Virus record (IMG/VR): IMGVR_UViG_3300042326_001025 | Coordinates: 1-38,200 of that record | Source of the DNA: a virus | Length of the DNA: 38,200 nt | Direction: 5' to 3' (one strand) | Shown here: positions 28,965 through 38,200 of the stretch, in pieces | How the letters are laid out: each line of letters starts with the position of its first letter | Numbering within the stretch: position 1 is the first letter of the stretch | Position numbers and translations under genes: made by a program | Notes under the pieces: generated by a model | What the model was told of the DNA's origin: nothing | Databases searched by the model: none | What the model saw: the letters and a program-made list of their open reading frames with translations, nothing else

Positions 28965-31900
28965 TCACAACTGCAGTGCGATGACTCTTAGATCGCCTAC
29001 TCTGGCTGGTTTAGCAGAGTTTGTACCCTTCAATCCAACTTTAACACCAAACTGTTTTATTCCAACGAATACATCACCACCAATAGTATGAACTTCCGCT
29101 GTTGCATCAGTTCTAAAGTCAATAATGTCAACGTTTGAGAAATTGCTTGTCAAAGTCGTTGCGCCATTGGCAGCTTTAAGCGTTATAGCTGTTGTGTTAA
29201 CGCTATTAATATACAAATAAGTATTTGCTTCAACATATGAAGTACCGCCCGAAGAATTTGTGTAAGTGCCAGAGATTACAACTCCTCCAGGAGGAACAGA
29301 ATAATACACCTCATCATTAGCAGCAAATATACTATCAGCCGAAGGAATTAATATTGAATTAGCAGCTGCATTTATTCCATAAGATCCAGAAGCATTAGAC
29401 CACAAGTTATTTGCATAAATGTTTGTTGCTCTTTTTATGTATTGGACCACACCATTTTCATTCTTATAAGAAGCAGGTATAGTATAATCGAGCTCTATGA
29501 AGTTGTTCTTGTTTGCTTCAGAAGAGAAAAGGTTATTAGCATAGTCCATTTCAATCCACTTATTTTCTTTGAAAATAGCAGAATCATCATCGTGGCGAAG
29601 CTTCATCCAAACTTTAACGTCGCTTCCTGGTGGTTTGTATGCAGTAAGCTTAATTAATAAATCTTCAGCCTCTTGACCATCTGCTAATGTAACTGGTTTA
29701 GAAATATATTTGTTCAATAAATTTCCACCGCTTGAATTTGCTTCACCAGTATCATCATTGTTTATGATATTGTGCACATATATTGACTGAGACTTAGAAA
29801 TATCGATAACTGGAGAAACATATTCACTTACTGTTGTTAGTCTGCTTCTAACGCGAGCAGAGCTATTTGGGCTAGAAGAGCCAAAAGCAGCCAGTTCATT
29901 TACTCTAGACAAAACAGTAACTTCGTTATTGAAACTTGAGTAAGAGTCAGATGTTCCAGGATACCACATCGATGTGCCAATATAAGAATCAAAATCGTTC
30001 AGCGATGAATTTGACAACCAACCAGCTTTTTCAAAAGTCAAAGTTGTGTTGTTAAACACAAGATAATAAGGCTTCAATGTAGTGGTCGAATATTTAAATT
30101 GGTCAAAACTAGAGATTCTACCAGTATGACCTGAATTTGCTCCGAAAATCGCGGCATTGCTGTAGAACTTACCATTACTATCATCAATAATCATAAAGTT
30201 ACTGACACTATCATATGATCTTAATGTACCAGAACCTTTGTCAATTGACAATATTCTTCCAGAAATTGATTTGCTTGTATTGGCAGAATTAAAGACGTTA
30301 AATGTTTCATTAGCTGTAAAGCCATAGTAATCAACATAATAGTTGATTCCAGTTATTCCTATAACATTAGCAGACGTACCAGAAGTTACACCTCTGATTA
30401 TATCAGTCAAAGCAATAGAATTAGCACCACTTGTTGTTGAACTAAAATTCATAAACTCAGAAGATATTACAGGTTCACCTTTGCGGCTAAAATCACCAGA
30501 AGCTGTAGAAAGATTAATAAATTCTGTAGCTCTGTTACCCATTATCAAGGTAGCAGCGCCAACTGTGAACTGTGCTCTGTTAAATCTGACCTTTAAGTCA
30601 ATATCAGGAACCATATCATAGTTCAAGTTATTGTTTGTGGTAAATACTGTACCTGTTAGCTGACGTGATGTTACTGGTTTTTTAGTAAGAACATCAGTCT
30701 CACCAAGTCTAGAAATCCAGAAATAATAATCTGGGTTCAACCCTTCAGTGTGAATAACAAATGCATACTGAGTGTTATTCATTAAGAAAACAGGACAAGG
30801 GAAAGTTACTCTAGTCTTGCCTGTTTCTTCAGTTCCAGATGTGCCGTCCCACAAAGTAACATCAGAATTTTTCAACCAAACTTCTGAATACGGAACTTGT
30901 GTTCTAGTAATACTACCGCCTGAATTCATTTCTCGAATTTCAAACCAAACGCCAAGATTTGCGTGTTTTGCGCTAACCCAAACATCAACAGAAGTTAAGA
31001 AGATACCTTCTTCACCTCTAGGAACATCAACCTTGAAGCTATATGCCATACAAGATGGACCCATAACTTCAACTTTTTGTAGCTGTCTTTGTTCGGTAAT
31101 TTCTTCTTGCTGAATTATTGCCACTTGTGTTGAAATAATTGTGTTTTGCTTTTGGACACTGATGCCCATGGCAGACCAATATTTTTTAGCATAAGAAGTA
31201 GCGTCTATAGAGTTAGTTGGATTATCTGTAACAATGATTTCTTTTGTTCCTGTGCGGAATCTTTTTCCAGTAGCAGGAAGTCTAAGGTATCCTAGAAGCT
31301 CCCCAAATCCATTTGCTCTCCACTCAGAACCTTCTGCGCCAAAAGAAACTACTTGTGTTATATTACCATTCGCAGGTATTGTTCCTGGGACAACATACGA
31401 AGACATGTTTTCGCCATCGAAAAAGCAATAATATCTAGTATTTGCTTTTAGACCCTTTACATAAACCCTAATAACTTGTGGTCTTATATAAGGTTGAACG
31501 CTAACATCAGTAACGAAATTACCAAGTTCTTGTGTGTTTGTTTGCGAGGTTACAGTCGTTACAATACCAGTTCTCTCTGATGATTCAAGAGTTTCAATCA
31601 AGTATCTTCCGTCTTTATCTTTTTTTCCAGCGGACAGTGCAGCTGCATAACTGCTGTATGATCCTTGAAACTTAGACGGATCCGGGTTTCCACTACGATC
31701 GCCAAAATTACGATCATATACGTTATAACCAACCGCATAATTTTCCCACGAACCCCACTCTGTCGTCATAGTTTCTTCAATAGGAATTTCATTGCCATAC
31801 TGTATTACTTTATCAACAGTAGTGGTATCACACCATGTATCTCCTTCTGGAGAAAGTTCCATAGCACCAATATATCTGAAGACGCTCTGCTCAATATTTC

Positions 31901-34900
31901 TTGTTGTAGTTACATTTCTATTTTCTAGTAAAGTAACTTGGGTATAAGGTAAAGTAATAAGATTGCCAGATTGCTGATAATTTGTAGAACCGCTTGATTC
32001 AATTCTGTATTGGAATGAATCTAGCTTGAAGAAAGGTCTAATTATTTGTTCAACTTTATCGACAGCAATTTTATAATCTGGATTAGCTGTGTCGCCCAAA
32101 GAGTGATCGACAAATCCATCTACAAAATAACCGTTTTTAAATCTATCAAGACCTTGGTCGTTCAAAACAGTAAGGTCTATTGCTTTCTTTTCAAGTAAAG
32201 TAAGTAGATTATAGTACTCTAAATTTTCAATTCTATTCTTAAGAACTCCAATTTCTCTCATTGTGTAACGTATATTAGCAATTTTTTTACTAATACAAGC
32301 AATTTTTGGAGTGTTTATGATTCTAGCAAAAGTTTCAGATAAAGAAGGATAAGGAGGAATATAAACGCTAGCAACACCCATCACGTTTTCCGGAACGTTT
32401 GGTGATATCGGAGTAATTCCTGATTCGCCCTTAATTACATTGAATAATCCGTTTTTATCAAGAGTAACAACATCTTTTCTAGGTAAATAGAAAGAATAAT
32501 CTATAGACATATCACTGTCTGGCGCGGGTAATCTTAATCCATCAGTATCAACTATAACCGAAGTTGTAGTTGCTGGGTTAGTTGTTGCAGCTGCCACTGT
32601 TGTGGCACTAGTGGCTGTAATTTGCTTAACAGGTCTAAAGTCTAACGCATCTCTCAAAGAATATTCTGTACCAGCAGCTGATATATACTTTGGTATTTCA
32701 TATGTAAATATTGTGCTATTTGATGTATTTACATCATCGATAGGATAAGAGTCTACAGAAAAATAACCAAATCCAGCAGAATAGTCTGGAGTAAAATGAT
32801 CTAATTCGACTAACATGTGCATATTAGCTAAAGAAATACCACCATTGAACAACAAACGACCATGGTCATAAAGGTTATCTCTTTGACCATTGTCTAATAC
32901 GAAATATGAAGTAACATTAGTACTATTTGCTGTACCGTTTGCAGTTGTAAATGCAGTATTATCCATTCTGATTGAACGGATCTTATAAACATCAGACAAA
33001 CCTAAATTGTATGGTCCAGAACTATTAGAAATATTAGTATTGAGTTTAACATATCTATTAGGATTTAATATTTTTTTAACTTCAGCAGCTGTGGTTCTAT
33101 CAACTCTATAACTAATCTTAGCAGAAACTGCAGTTGGAACAACGTTAGTTGCTACTTCTTTAAAATCTAAAGTTAAAATGCCACTTGCAACTGTCGCAGT
33201 TCTTGTTTGTCCGGTACTACCATTTGCAGTAAGATCAATAATGTCGCCAGCTCTTAAATCTTTGAAGACAAGATTTGCCGATGCAGATGGGCTGACGTTA
33301 GAAGTAACAGTCAACGAAGTAGAATTAGTAATAGAATTGATAAAATACGAATTTCCGTTTACTTTGATACGATTGCCAACAGAAAGTTTATCGAACTCTG
33401 TTGAAACACCTGTGAGTATAAATGATCCTGGAGAACCACCACCAGAAACTGTACCAGGAACTTGAATTAAAGAGTTTGCATTTAACGAAACTATAATTTC
33501 TCTTTTTTCCGCAGAAGAAAGAGTACCTGTGCTATAAGATAATGCTTCTAGAGATGTCGTTACTGTTGTAGTCAATGAAGAAGTATTTGCTACGTTAGCA
33601 GTTTTATCTTCTGAACGTATAAATTGGAACGAAGTATCAACAGTACCAGAGCTAGTTCTGATTGATCTGATGTTAGACGCACCTGTTGAGAAAATTAAAA
33701 CGTTTTGATTGCTTTCGTAAAAAATTGATTTTCCACTAGCTAAAACTACGTCAGCAAAAAACCTATTTGATGCAGTTGTGCTGCCGATAGCCTTAGTATC
33801 TGTTAAAATGTAACCAGAATTCATAGTATAATCGTAAAGATACGCTCTCATTACGGCTGTAGGAGTTCCCATAACTCCTGATTCGTAAATCATAGCCTTC
33901 ATTCTGGCAGTACCAATTATCTTTTGTGTAGCAGGAGAATTTTCTAGATTTGTAACTTCTGAAGTTAATCTAGTTTCTGCATTCAAGTAAAGATTTACTA
34001 CAAAAGCTTCATCATGGTCAACAGAACCTGTTATTTCATTAATGAAGAAATAACCACCAGTTCTAGCATTTACTAGCTGGTTATTAACATCGTTGTAATC
34101 TGTACCTTTGTCTATTACGACATGTTGTGTGGTTATTTTACTTACTTCATAACCCTTAACATATGCAACTCCTGGTCCTACATCAACAGAAAGCTTTGTT
34201 GCGTCTCCGCCTTCGCTTAGTGTGTACAATCCTTCATTGCTACCAGTGTCTAAGTGTTCTCTAGTTCTTACTTCGAGACCTTTAACGTAATAATCTCCAG
34301 ATTCATCAAAAGTTCTTTTTGCTAATTCGTCATAAATTCTTGCATATTGAGAACGTTCATTTGAAGCTTGAATAACTCCATTTTGAATGTCCATAAAGGT
34401 TATGAAGTTTTCGTTATCATAACCTGTTTTATAATCGATTGATGTTAGAAGGCATTCAATTTTATATCTATGTGCACCTGGAGCATTTTCATTAAGAGAT
34501 CCTAAAGCATTATCTGCTAAACTAGGATCTGATAGATCTGTAACAAAACTCTCAGTTAGCTGCAAACCAACTGATTTGGTTGGGTCTGCGCTGTACTTTT
34601 CTATTACTGTAGTTTGTGCTGGGAAAGCAAGGAAATATCCCTTACTGAAAACAACACCCTGACTTACTGAGAAAATAGAACCTGTTCCAGTGTAATTTTC
34701 ATAAGTTGAAGGAACAACAGTAAACCCTAAAGAAGCATCATCAGAAACTGTTACAGCTTCGTCGTTTAAAAACACACTTGATGTTACAGAAGAAGATGTA
34801 TATCTTAATAGGATAGCATAAACGTTATTAATTTCATCATACACTGCAGCTCTAACAACAGCGGTGATACCTGTAGTAGCACCGACCACTGTTTTACCAA

Positions 34901-35168
34901 CAAGACTGGACAAACTACTGGCTAAAGGTTGAATAGATAAAGCCTTGATGTAAGAAACGTCAAGCTCTAGGTCAAAAGCTCCTCCTAATACTATAGAACC
35001 TTCTCTAAAAATATGAGAACCAAATCTTTCAATTTGTTTCTGTAACATAGTTTGCATCTGATTAAGTTCACGAGCTTGTATCGCAACAGATGGACGAAAT
35101 AGGATTTTATAATATTGTTTATCCTGATCGTAATCATCATAATACGGAGGAACGTTAAAATTTGCCAT
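28965..35168 (-). CDS. Giant DUF4815-type baseplate/tail structural protein (2067 residues)
   Basis: The N-terminus, MANFNVPPYYDDYDQDKQYY followed by KILFRPSVAIQARELNQMQT, MLQKQIERFGSHIFREGSIV, is the signature of the DUF4815 family of large phage tail proteins. Recognisable later parts include YFSVDSYPIDDVNTSNSTIF and a mid-region helical stretch (KIANIRYTMREIGVLKNRIE, NLEYYNLLTLLEKKAIDLTV). A jelly-roll region follows (GEEGIFLTSVDVWVSAKHAN...QYAFVIHTEGLNPDYYFW). The C-terminus ends AKPARVGDLRVIALQL. By size and place beside gp8 it probably forms a major baseplate-peripheral or fibre-holding arm, perhaps replacing T4 gp7/gp10 functions. It is the largest gene of the window, 16 percent of its length. 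Confidence 0.85.
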   Translation of the reverse strand: MANFNVPPYYDDYDQDKQYYKILFRPSVAIQARELNQMQTMLQKQIERFGSHIFREGSIVLGGAFDLELDVSYIKALSIQPLASSLSSLVGKTVVGATTGITAVVRAAVYDEINNVYAILLRYTSSSVTSSVFLNDEAVTVSDDASLGFTVVPSTYENYTGTGSIFSVSQGVVFSKGYFLAFPAQTTVIEKYSADPTKSVGLQLTESFVTDLSDPSLADNALGSLNENAPGAHRYKIECLLTSIDYKTGYDNENFITFMDIQNGVIQASNERSQYARIYDELAKRTFDESGDYYVKGLEVRTREHLDTGSNEGLYTLSEGGDATKLSVDVGPGVAYVKGYEVSKITTQHVVIDKGTDYNDVNNQLVNARTGGYFFINEITGSVDHDEAFVVNLYLNAETRLTSEVTNLENSPATQKIIGTARMKAMIYESGVMGTPTAVMRAYLYDYTMNSGYILTDTKAIGSTTASNRFFADVVLASGKSIFYESNQNVLIFSTGASNIRSIRTSSGTVDTSFQFIRSEDKTANVANTSSLTTTVTTSLEALSYSTGTLSSAEKREIIVSLNANSLIQVPGTVSGGGSPGSFILTGVSTEFDKLSVGNRIKVNGNSYFINSITNSTSLTVTSNVSPSASANLVFKDLRAGDIIDLTANGSTGQTRTATVASGILTLDFKEVATNVVPTAVSAKISYRVDRTTAAEVKKILNPNRYVKLNTNISNSSGPYNLGLSDVYKIRSIRMDNTAFTTANGTANSTNVTSYFVLDNGQRDNLYDHGRLLFNGGISLANMHMLVELDHFTPDYSAGFGYFSVDSYPIDDVNTSNSTIFTYEIPKYISAAGTEYSLRDALDFRPVKQITATSATTVAAATTNPATTTSVIVDTDGLRLPAPDSDMSIDYSFYLPRKDVVTLDKNGLFNVIKGESGITPISPNVPENVMGVASVYIPPYPSLSETFARIINTPKIACISKKIANIRYTMREIGVLKNRIENLEYYNLLTLLEKKAIDLTVLNDQGLDRFKNGYFVDGFVDHSLGDTANPDYKIAVDKVEQIIRPFFKLDSFQYRIESSGSTNYQQSGNLITLPYTQVTLLENRNVTTTRNIEQSVFRYIGAMELSPEGDTWCDTTTVDKVIQYGNEIPIEETMTTEWGSWENYAVGYNVYDRNFGDRSGNPDPSKFQGSYSSYAAALSAGKKDKDGRYLIETLESSERTGIVTTVTSQTNTQELGNFVTDVSVQPYIRPQVIRVYVKGLKANTRYYCFFDGENMSSYVVPGTIPANGNITQVVSFGAEGSEWRANGFGELLGYLRLPATGKRFRTGTKEIIVTDNPTNSIDATSYAKKYWSAMGISVQKQNTIISTQVAIIQQEEITEQRQLQKVEVMGPSCMAYSFKVDVPRGEEGIFLTSVDVWVSAKHANLGVWFEIREMNSGGSITRTQVPYSEVWLKNSDVTLWDGTSGTEETGKTRVTFPCPVFLMNNTQYAFVIHTEGLNPDYYFWISRLGETDVLTKKPVTSRQLTGTVFTTNNNLNYDMVPDIDLKVRFNRAQFTVGAATLIMGNRATEFINLSTASGDFSRKGEPVISSEFMNFSSTTSGANSIALTDIIRGVTSGTSANVIGITGINYYVDYYGFTANETFNVFNSANTSKSISGRILSIDKGSGTLRSYDSVSNFMIIDDSNGKFYSNAAIFGANSGHTGRISSFDQFKYSTTTLKPYYLVFNNTTLTFEKAGWLSNSSLNDFDSYIGTSMWYPGTSDSYSSFNNEVTVLSRVNELAAFGSSSPNSSARVRSRLTTVSEYVSPVIDISKSQSIYVHNIINNDDTGEANSSGGNLLNKYISKPVTLADGQEAEDLLIKLTAYKPPGSDVKVWMKLRHDDDSAIFKENKWIEMDYANNLFSSEANKNNFIELDYTIPASYKNENGVVQYIKRATNIYANNLWSNASGSYGINAAANSILIPSADSIFAANDEVYYSVPPGGVVISGTYTNSSGGTSYVEANTYLYINSVNTTAITLKAANGATTLTSNFSNVDIIDFRTDATAEVHTIGGDVFVGIKQFGVKVGLKGTNSAKPARVGDLRVIALQL

Positions 35169-35180
35169 ACTTACTACCTA

Positions 35181-36749
35181 TTAAATTTCTATTGTCAATT
35201 TGAAGACTTCTGTTTGCGTATTTGCGCGATTGACATTATTTATGTTGTCAATGTAAATTGGTTTTAAATCTTTGGTGTATACATCACCAACATGAGATAT
35301 AGCAATGTTACAAACGTAAGAACCTGAAGCATTGGCTAATCCCTCATTATTAATGAAATACTTATCACCAGAGATATGAACTTGTGTTGTATTAGAAAAC
35401 ACAACAATTCCTCTAGCACCGCTATTAACGCCAAGAACAAAATCTCCTGGAGTAAAAGTAGTAGAAGGAGAAACCGAAGCTTTTAAAATTTGATTAAATG
35501 TATTTGTAGTATACTGATCTCCTTTACTAATTGTTCCAGTAGTAAGGTTAGATGTCAAAGAATAAGGATTTCTGATAATACCAATTTTATTGTATAAAAT
35601 GTTTGCGGTTGGTATCGAAGTGCCTTCTGTATTAGAAAAATTAAACGCGATTGCTAATCCTTTAGCGTTCAATTCAGTAATAGGATCGTATGCATGGCCT
35701 CCAGGAGGAGGAACGATAGCATAAACATTTGCCCCGTCACCATAGCTACTTTGAATTTTTACATTAGCCCAAGAAATATTAGTTCCGATATCTAGCATCA
35801 CAACGTTAGAGATAGAGTAGTTTGATGTATTAACTATAGAATATGCTTTAGGATCGGAATCTCCGTCAGTTTCGAAAACGACAGCGGGACTAATCAAGTA
35901 TTGAGTTATACCACTTGTTATTTTAGTAATTTCAAACGGCTTGGTGTTGGCAACAAACACAAACTTACCGCTAGAGTTCGCAACATAATCTGTAATTGTT
36001 CTGATTTGTGATGTTGCTTCTACAGTGTTGTAGATGTATATTGAGTTATTTACGTAAAAATTATCAGAAGAAGAAGCATAGTTTTCTATCTGTACAATTG
36101 TAGAATTCTGTACAGATCTAATGATGCCATTTGTATAAGCAGTGTAGCCACTACCAGAATTTGTTATCATAACAACTTCTACGCCGCTATAAGATGCAGC
36201 AGTTGAAGAAACTATTGCACTGACGTATACAGGGACAAAATTTTCTGAAGAAAATCTGTCGTTGTTATATTCCGTAATAGAATACATATATCTCCACTTA
36301 TATCCATCGCTTGTTTGGAAAGTCGAAGGTTGCGAAGGAGATCCTATTGTGCCTGGATCAATAGTAGAAACTGAACCATTAGCATTATCGATACACTTAT
36401 AGATGTTATAATTACCGCCAATAACTGATGGTGTAGAAATAACATAAAAATTATTATTAGCCAACACTGTATTTGATGTGTTGTCATAACGATCGTAAAA
36501 TTGACCAGAAGCCCAAGTTTTTTTAGATATGACTGGAACGATCTCAGAAGATGTTATCTTTTTACCAAATAACATCAGCCAATCGTTTATGAAATTAATC
36601 GAATAATCTTCGTTCGATATTTCCGGAACGGAACCCGGATATGCTACAGGATTAGCAGCAAAAGCGTAATAATGTGATGTGTTCGAGAACACATTGTCCA
36701 CTATTTCATCAATTACTGCTTTCTTGTAGGAAGGAAGGATTTTACCCAT
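35181..36749 (-). CDS. 8: Baseplate wedge protein gp8-like
   Basis: A 522-residue protein. The N-terminal third matches the gp8 pattern of T4-like phages: YYAFAANPVAYPG, NDWLMLFGKKI, VPVISKKTWASGQFYDRYDN, FYVISTPSVIGGNYNIYKCI and FQTSDGYKWRYMYSITEYN. The C-terminus ILYNKIGIIRNPY...KPIYIDNINNVNRANTQTEV also follows the gp8 plan (ISIITNPL...RPPIIMAMDQTEE in T4). T4 gp8 is 334 residues; the extra length sits in the middle (about 200-430), as in aquatic relatives. In T4, gp8 joins wedge subunits in the baseplate. It lies between a gp10-like fibre and the DUF4815-type gene. Confidence 0.82.
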   Translation of the reverse strand: MGKILPSYKKAVIDEIVDNVFSNTSHYYAFAANPVAYPGSVPEISNEDYSINFINDWLMLFGKKITSSEIVPVISKKTWASGQFYDRYDNTSNTVLANNNFYVISTPSVIGGNYNIYKCIDNANGSVSTIDPGTIGSPSQPSTFQTSDGYKWRYMYSITEYNNDRFSSENFVPVYVSAIVSSTAASYSGVEVVMITNSGSGYTAYTNGIIRSVQNSTIVQIENYASSSDNFYVNNSIYIYNTVEATSQIRTITDYVANSSGKFVFVANTKPFEITKITSGITQYLISPAVVFETDGDSDPKAYSIVNTSNYSISNVVMLDIGTNISWANVKIQSSYGDGANVYAIVPPPGGHAYDPITELNAKGLAIAFNFSNTEGTSIPTANILYNKIGIIRNPYSLTSNLTTGTISKGDQYTTNTFNQILKASVSPSTTFTPGDFVLGVNSGARGIVVFSNTTQVHISGDKYFINNEGLANASGSYVCNIAISHVGDVYTKDLKPIYIDNINNVNRANTQTEVFKLTIEI

Positions 36750-36753
36750 TAAA

Positions 36754-37575
36754 TTACTTTCCTATTGCGGTCCAATACACACCAGTTGATATAGTGCCGT
36801 TGTTTCCTTGTAAAATAATCGCAGTTGAATTAGCGCCAACAATAGCAACGTAAGTATTAACAGTATTTGAAGAAACTGATGCAGAAAATAAGTTTGTGAA
36901 TGCTACACCACCAACTGCAGAGAAAGTTGTGACGTTAGCTGTAGAGTTAACAGCTGCGATAAAGCCATACTGATACAATAAACCGTTTGGTAATACAGTA
37001 TAACCATTAGCAAAGTTTGAAGAGCCTACGCTAGAAGAACCTAAACTGAAAGTGTTTGTAGTTACGTTTGCTTCTCTAATTGAAATTCTTGAAGAGTTTG
37101 CTGTCCAATTAACAGTTGCATTGCCAAGATAAACTGTTGTGCTGTTTGCAAGAACACCACCGACTGTTGCAGAAGCGTTAATGCTTAACGTGTTTTGTGT
37201 TAGAGAGGAGTTTACAGAGGAGTTACCTAAGTTTATAGAAATTGTGTTAATAGTAGCATTACCTAAAGAACTATTACCAAAAATAGAAATTTGCGTAGAG
37301 TTTACTGTTGCATTAGCTGCAGTATTTCCTATACGAATAACTGTGGTATTAGCTACTGTACTTGTATTGACAGTGGTGTTAGTCGAAGTTACAAAACCAC
37401 CTGTGTTGGAAACAACAGAGTTAACTGAAGAGTTACCTATACTAATTGCCCCAGTAGCTGTATACGAAGAATAAACTTCGTCAAAATTTTGGTTTACTTT
37501 ATTAAATGCATCTCGAATTGGATCGCCTGTACCATCATTTGGTGATCCACCAATAAAGACTGTTTGCTTTGCCAA
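36754..37575 (-). CDS. gp10-like N-terminus fused to fibre stem and Gp53-like tip (273 residues)
   Basis: The first 35 residues, MAKQTVFIGGSPNDGTGDPI followed by RDAFNKVNQNFDEVY, match the N-terminal motif of T4 gp10 (KQNINIGNVVDDGTGDYLRK...INENFDELY), which sits at the baseplate wedge tip. Residues about 40-185 are an N-S-T-rich stem with repeats such as LGNATVN and IGNSSVN. The C-terminal domain starts VLPNGLLYQYG (194-204) and ends GVYWTAIGK, the Gp53-like fibre-tip type also seen at 16637-17134. It is therefore a short complete fibre with a baseplate-type anchor. CTCCTTT upstream on the plus strand gives a strong AAAGGAG ribosome site. Confidence 0.78.
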   Translation of the reverse strand: MAKQTVFIGGSPNDGTGDPIRDAFNKVNQNFDEVYSSYTATGAISIGNSSVNSVVSNTGGFVTSTNTTVNTSTVANTTVIRIGNTAANATVNSTQISIFGNSSLGNATINTISINLGNSSVNSSLTQNTLSINASATVGGVLANSTTVYLGNATVNWTANSSRISIREANVTTNTFSLGSSSVGSSNFANGYTVLPNGLLYQYGFIAAVNSTANVTTFSAVGGVAFTNLFSASVSSNTVNTYVAIVGANSTAIILQGNNGTISTGVYWTAIGK

Positions 37576-37587
37576 AGTTTTTCTCCT

Positions 37588-38200
37588 TTAAACGTAATAT
37601 CTATTAACTATGATTCTACCCTCATCTGCTCTGTATTTTGTCTCAGAAGCTAAGAGGTAAGAAATAACTCTACGATCATCCGCTGTTACAGTTGTTCTGT
37701 CCGCGCTTAAAAAACTAGAATAATTTAATATGGTTGCATCTGATTTTACTGAATTGGCAAAATAAACACCAAAAACAGTGATATCAGCAGTTTTATCAGT
37801 AGTATTAACCAGCGCCGGTATACTATTACCTGAATCTGTCGACCATGGGCTAGGAAAAATGGTAACAGAATCAAAAACTAAATTGGCTGTCGATGTACCA
37901 TATAAGAATTTTAAATACTTACCAAATAACTCCGAACCAGAACTGTGGAATGTATCGTATATTATATCTTTGTATTTATTTAATGTTTGTGCGACTCTTA
38001 TCTCATAAGAATAATCTTGATAATAGTAGCTATCTTGTATATATTTATCAGAGTCTAAAAATCCTCTAGTAGTAGAGTAATAACCTGTGCCTCTACCAAT
38101 TGGTCCTTTAATTACTCTTGCTCTAATAATTTTTTCTGATACGTCACCTACGGTGTCAAATTCTACCAAAGAAGATTCTAAACGTGCACCTGAACCATTT
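37588..38200 (-). CDS. Baseplate/tail structural protein, C-terminal 204 residues (runs off window)
   Basis: The frame is open to the right edge. Residues upstream of the TTG at 38169 (GSGARLESS) read in frame, so the true start lies outside and the TTG is internal. The visible part has GPIGRGTGYYSTTRGFLDSD, KYIQDSYYYQDYSYEIRVAQ, TLNKYKDIIYDTFHSSGSEL and ends ADEGRIIVNRYYV. The 'QDSYYYQDYSYEIRV..TLN.Y.D.iydt.HpsG.elFG' segment is typical of large virion structural proteins in aquatic T4-like phages. Its place directly upstream of the gp10-like and gp8-like genes corresponds to gp7 in T4 gene order. I cannot confirm that identity from the fragment. Confidence 0.7.
   Translation of the reverse strand, partial: NGSGARLESSLVEFDTVGDVSEKIIRARVIKGPIGRGTGYYSTTRGFLDSDKYIQDSYYYQDYSYEIRVAQTLNKYKDIIYDTFHSSGSELFGKYLKFLYGTSTANLVFDSVTIFPSPWSTDSGNSIPALVNTTDKTADITVFGVYFANSVKSDATILNYSSFLSADRTTVTADDRRVISYLLASETKYRADEGRIIVNRYYV

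Noticed and set aside
38167-38169. TTG start codon for the rightmost gene
   Set aside because: The frame continues upstream without a stop to the window edge, so the TTG is an internal Leu codon of a truncated gene.
1-38200. tRNA genes, rRNA, insertion sequences and attachment sites
   Set aside because: No cloverleaf-like gap, transposase, integrase or flanking duplications were seen; gaps are too short to hold a tRNA.

Overview
The window is a late, structural-gene segment of a T4-like (contractile-tailed) bacteriophage. Thirty of 31 genes lie on the minus strand, so transcription runs from the right end to the left. The recognisable core follows T4 order: baseplate (gp8-like), fibres, neck (gp13, gp14), tail completion (gp15), terminase (gp16, gp17) and the start of the tail sheath (gp18). 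The Asn/Ser/Thr-rich modular fibres, the DUF4815-type giant protein and the 3-TM GTA-type holin resemble T4-like phages of aquatic bacteria (cyanophage and pelagiphage relatives). The host cannot be read from this sequence. Coding density is very high: no gene-free stretch exceeds about 65 bases, and many neighbours share ATGA or TAATG stop/start overlaps. I saw no tRNA, CRISPR array, integrase or insertion sequence.

Layout in transcription order. (1) 38200-28744: C-terminus of a baseplate/tail structural protein, a gp10-like fibre protein, gp8-like wedge protein, a 2067-residue DUF4815-type protein and a small coiled-coil protein. (2) 28747-16085: a fibre cluster with three very long modular fibres (753, 818 and 1367 residues), short Ig-like, S74-chaperone and Gp53-like-tip proteins, and small coiled-coil or hypothetical proteins. 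(3) 16081-11731: an accessory island. It holds a glycine-rich fibre carrying a Hint (intein-like) domain, a sulfotransferase-like enzyme, a separate 104-residue glycine-rich fibre tip, an orphan 334-residue protein and, on the plus strand, a tandem two-domain 2OG-Fe(II) oxygenase. (4) 11671-7279: three paralogous glycine-rich adhesin-like proteins, one with a PA14 domain. (5) 7282-4679: lysis genes (GH19/PG-binding endolysin, membrane protein, LysM protein, 3-TM holin). (6) 4638-1: gp13, gp14, gp15, gp16, gp17 and the start of gp18.

T4-type late promoters (TATAAATA or one-mismatch AATAAATA) stand in four of the rare intergenic gaps: before the 753-residue fibre, before the 622-residue glycine-rich protein, before gp13 and before gp18. 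They divide the region into late transcription units.

The most unusual part is 11731-16081. There a glycine-rich fibre tip appears to be divided between two genes: the N-terminal part ends in a Hint domain, and the C-terminal tip is a separate gene. A sulfotransferase-like gene lies between them. Downstream is an oxygenase whose first domain seems to lack the usual 2-oxoglutarate-binding arginine. I read this as a candidate module for post-translational processing or modification of adhesins. That reading is inference from context, not shown function.
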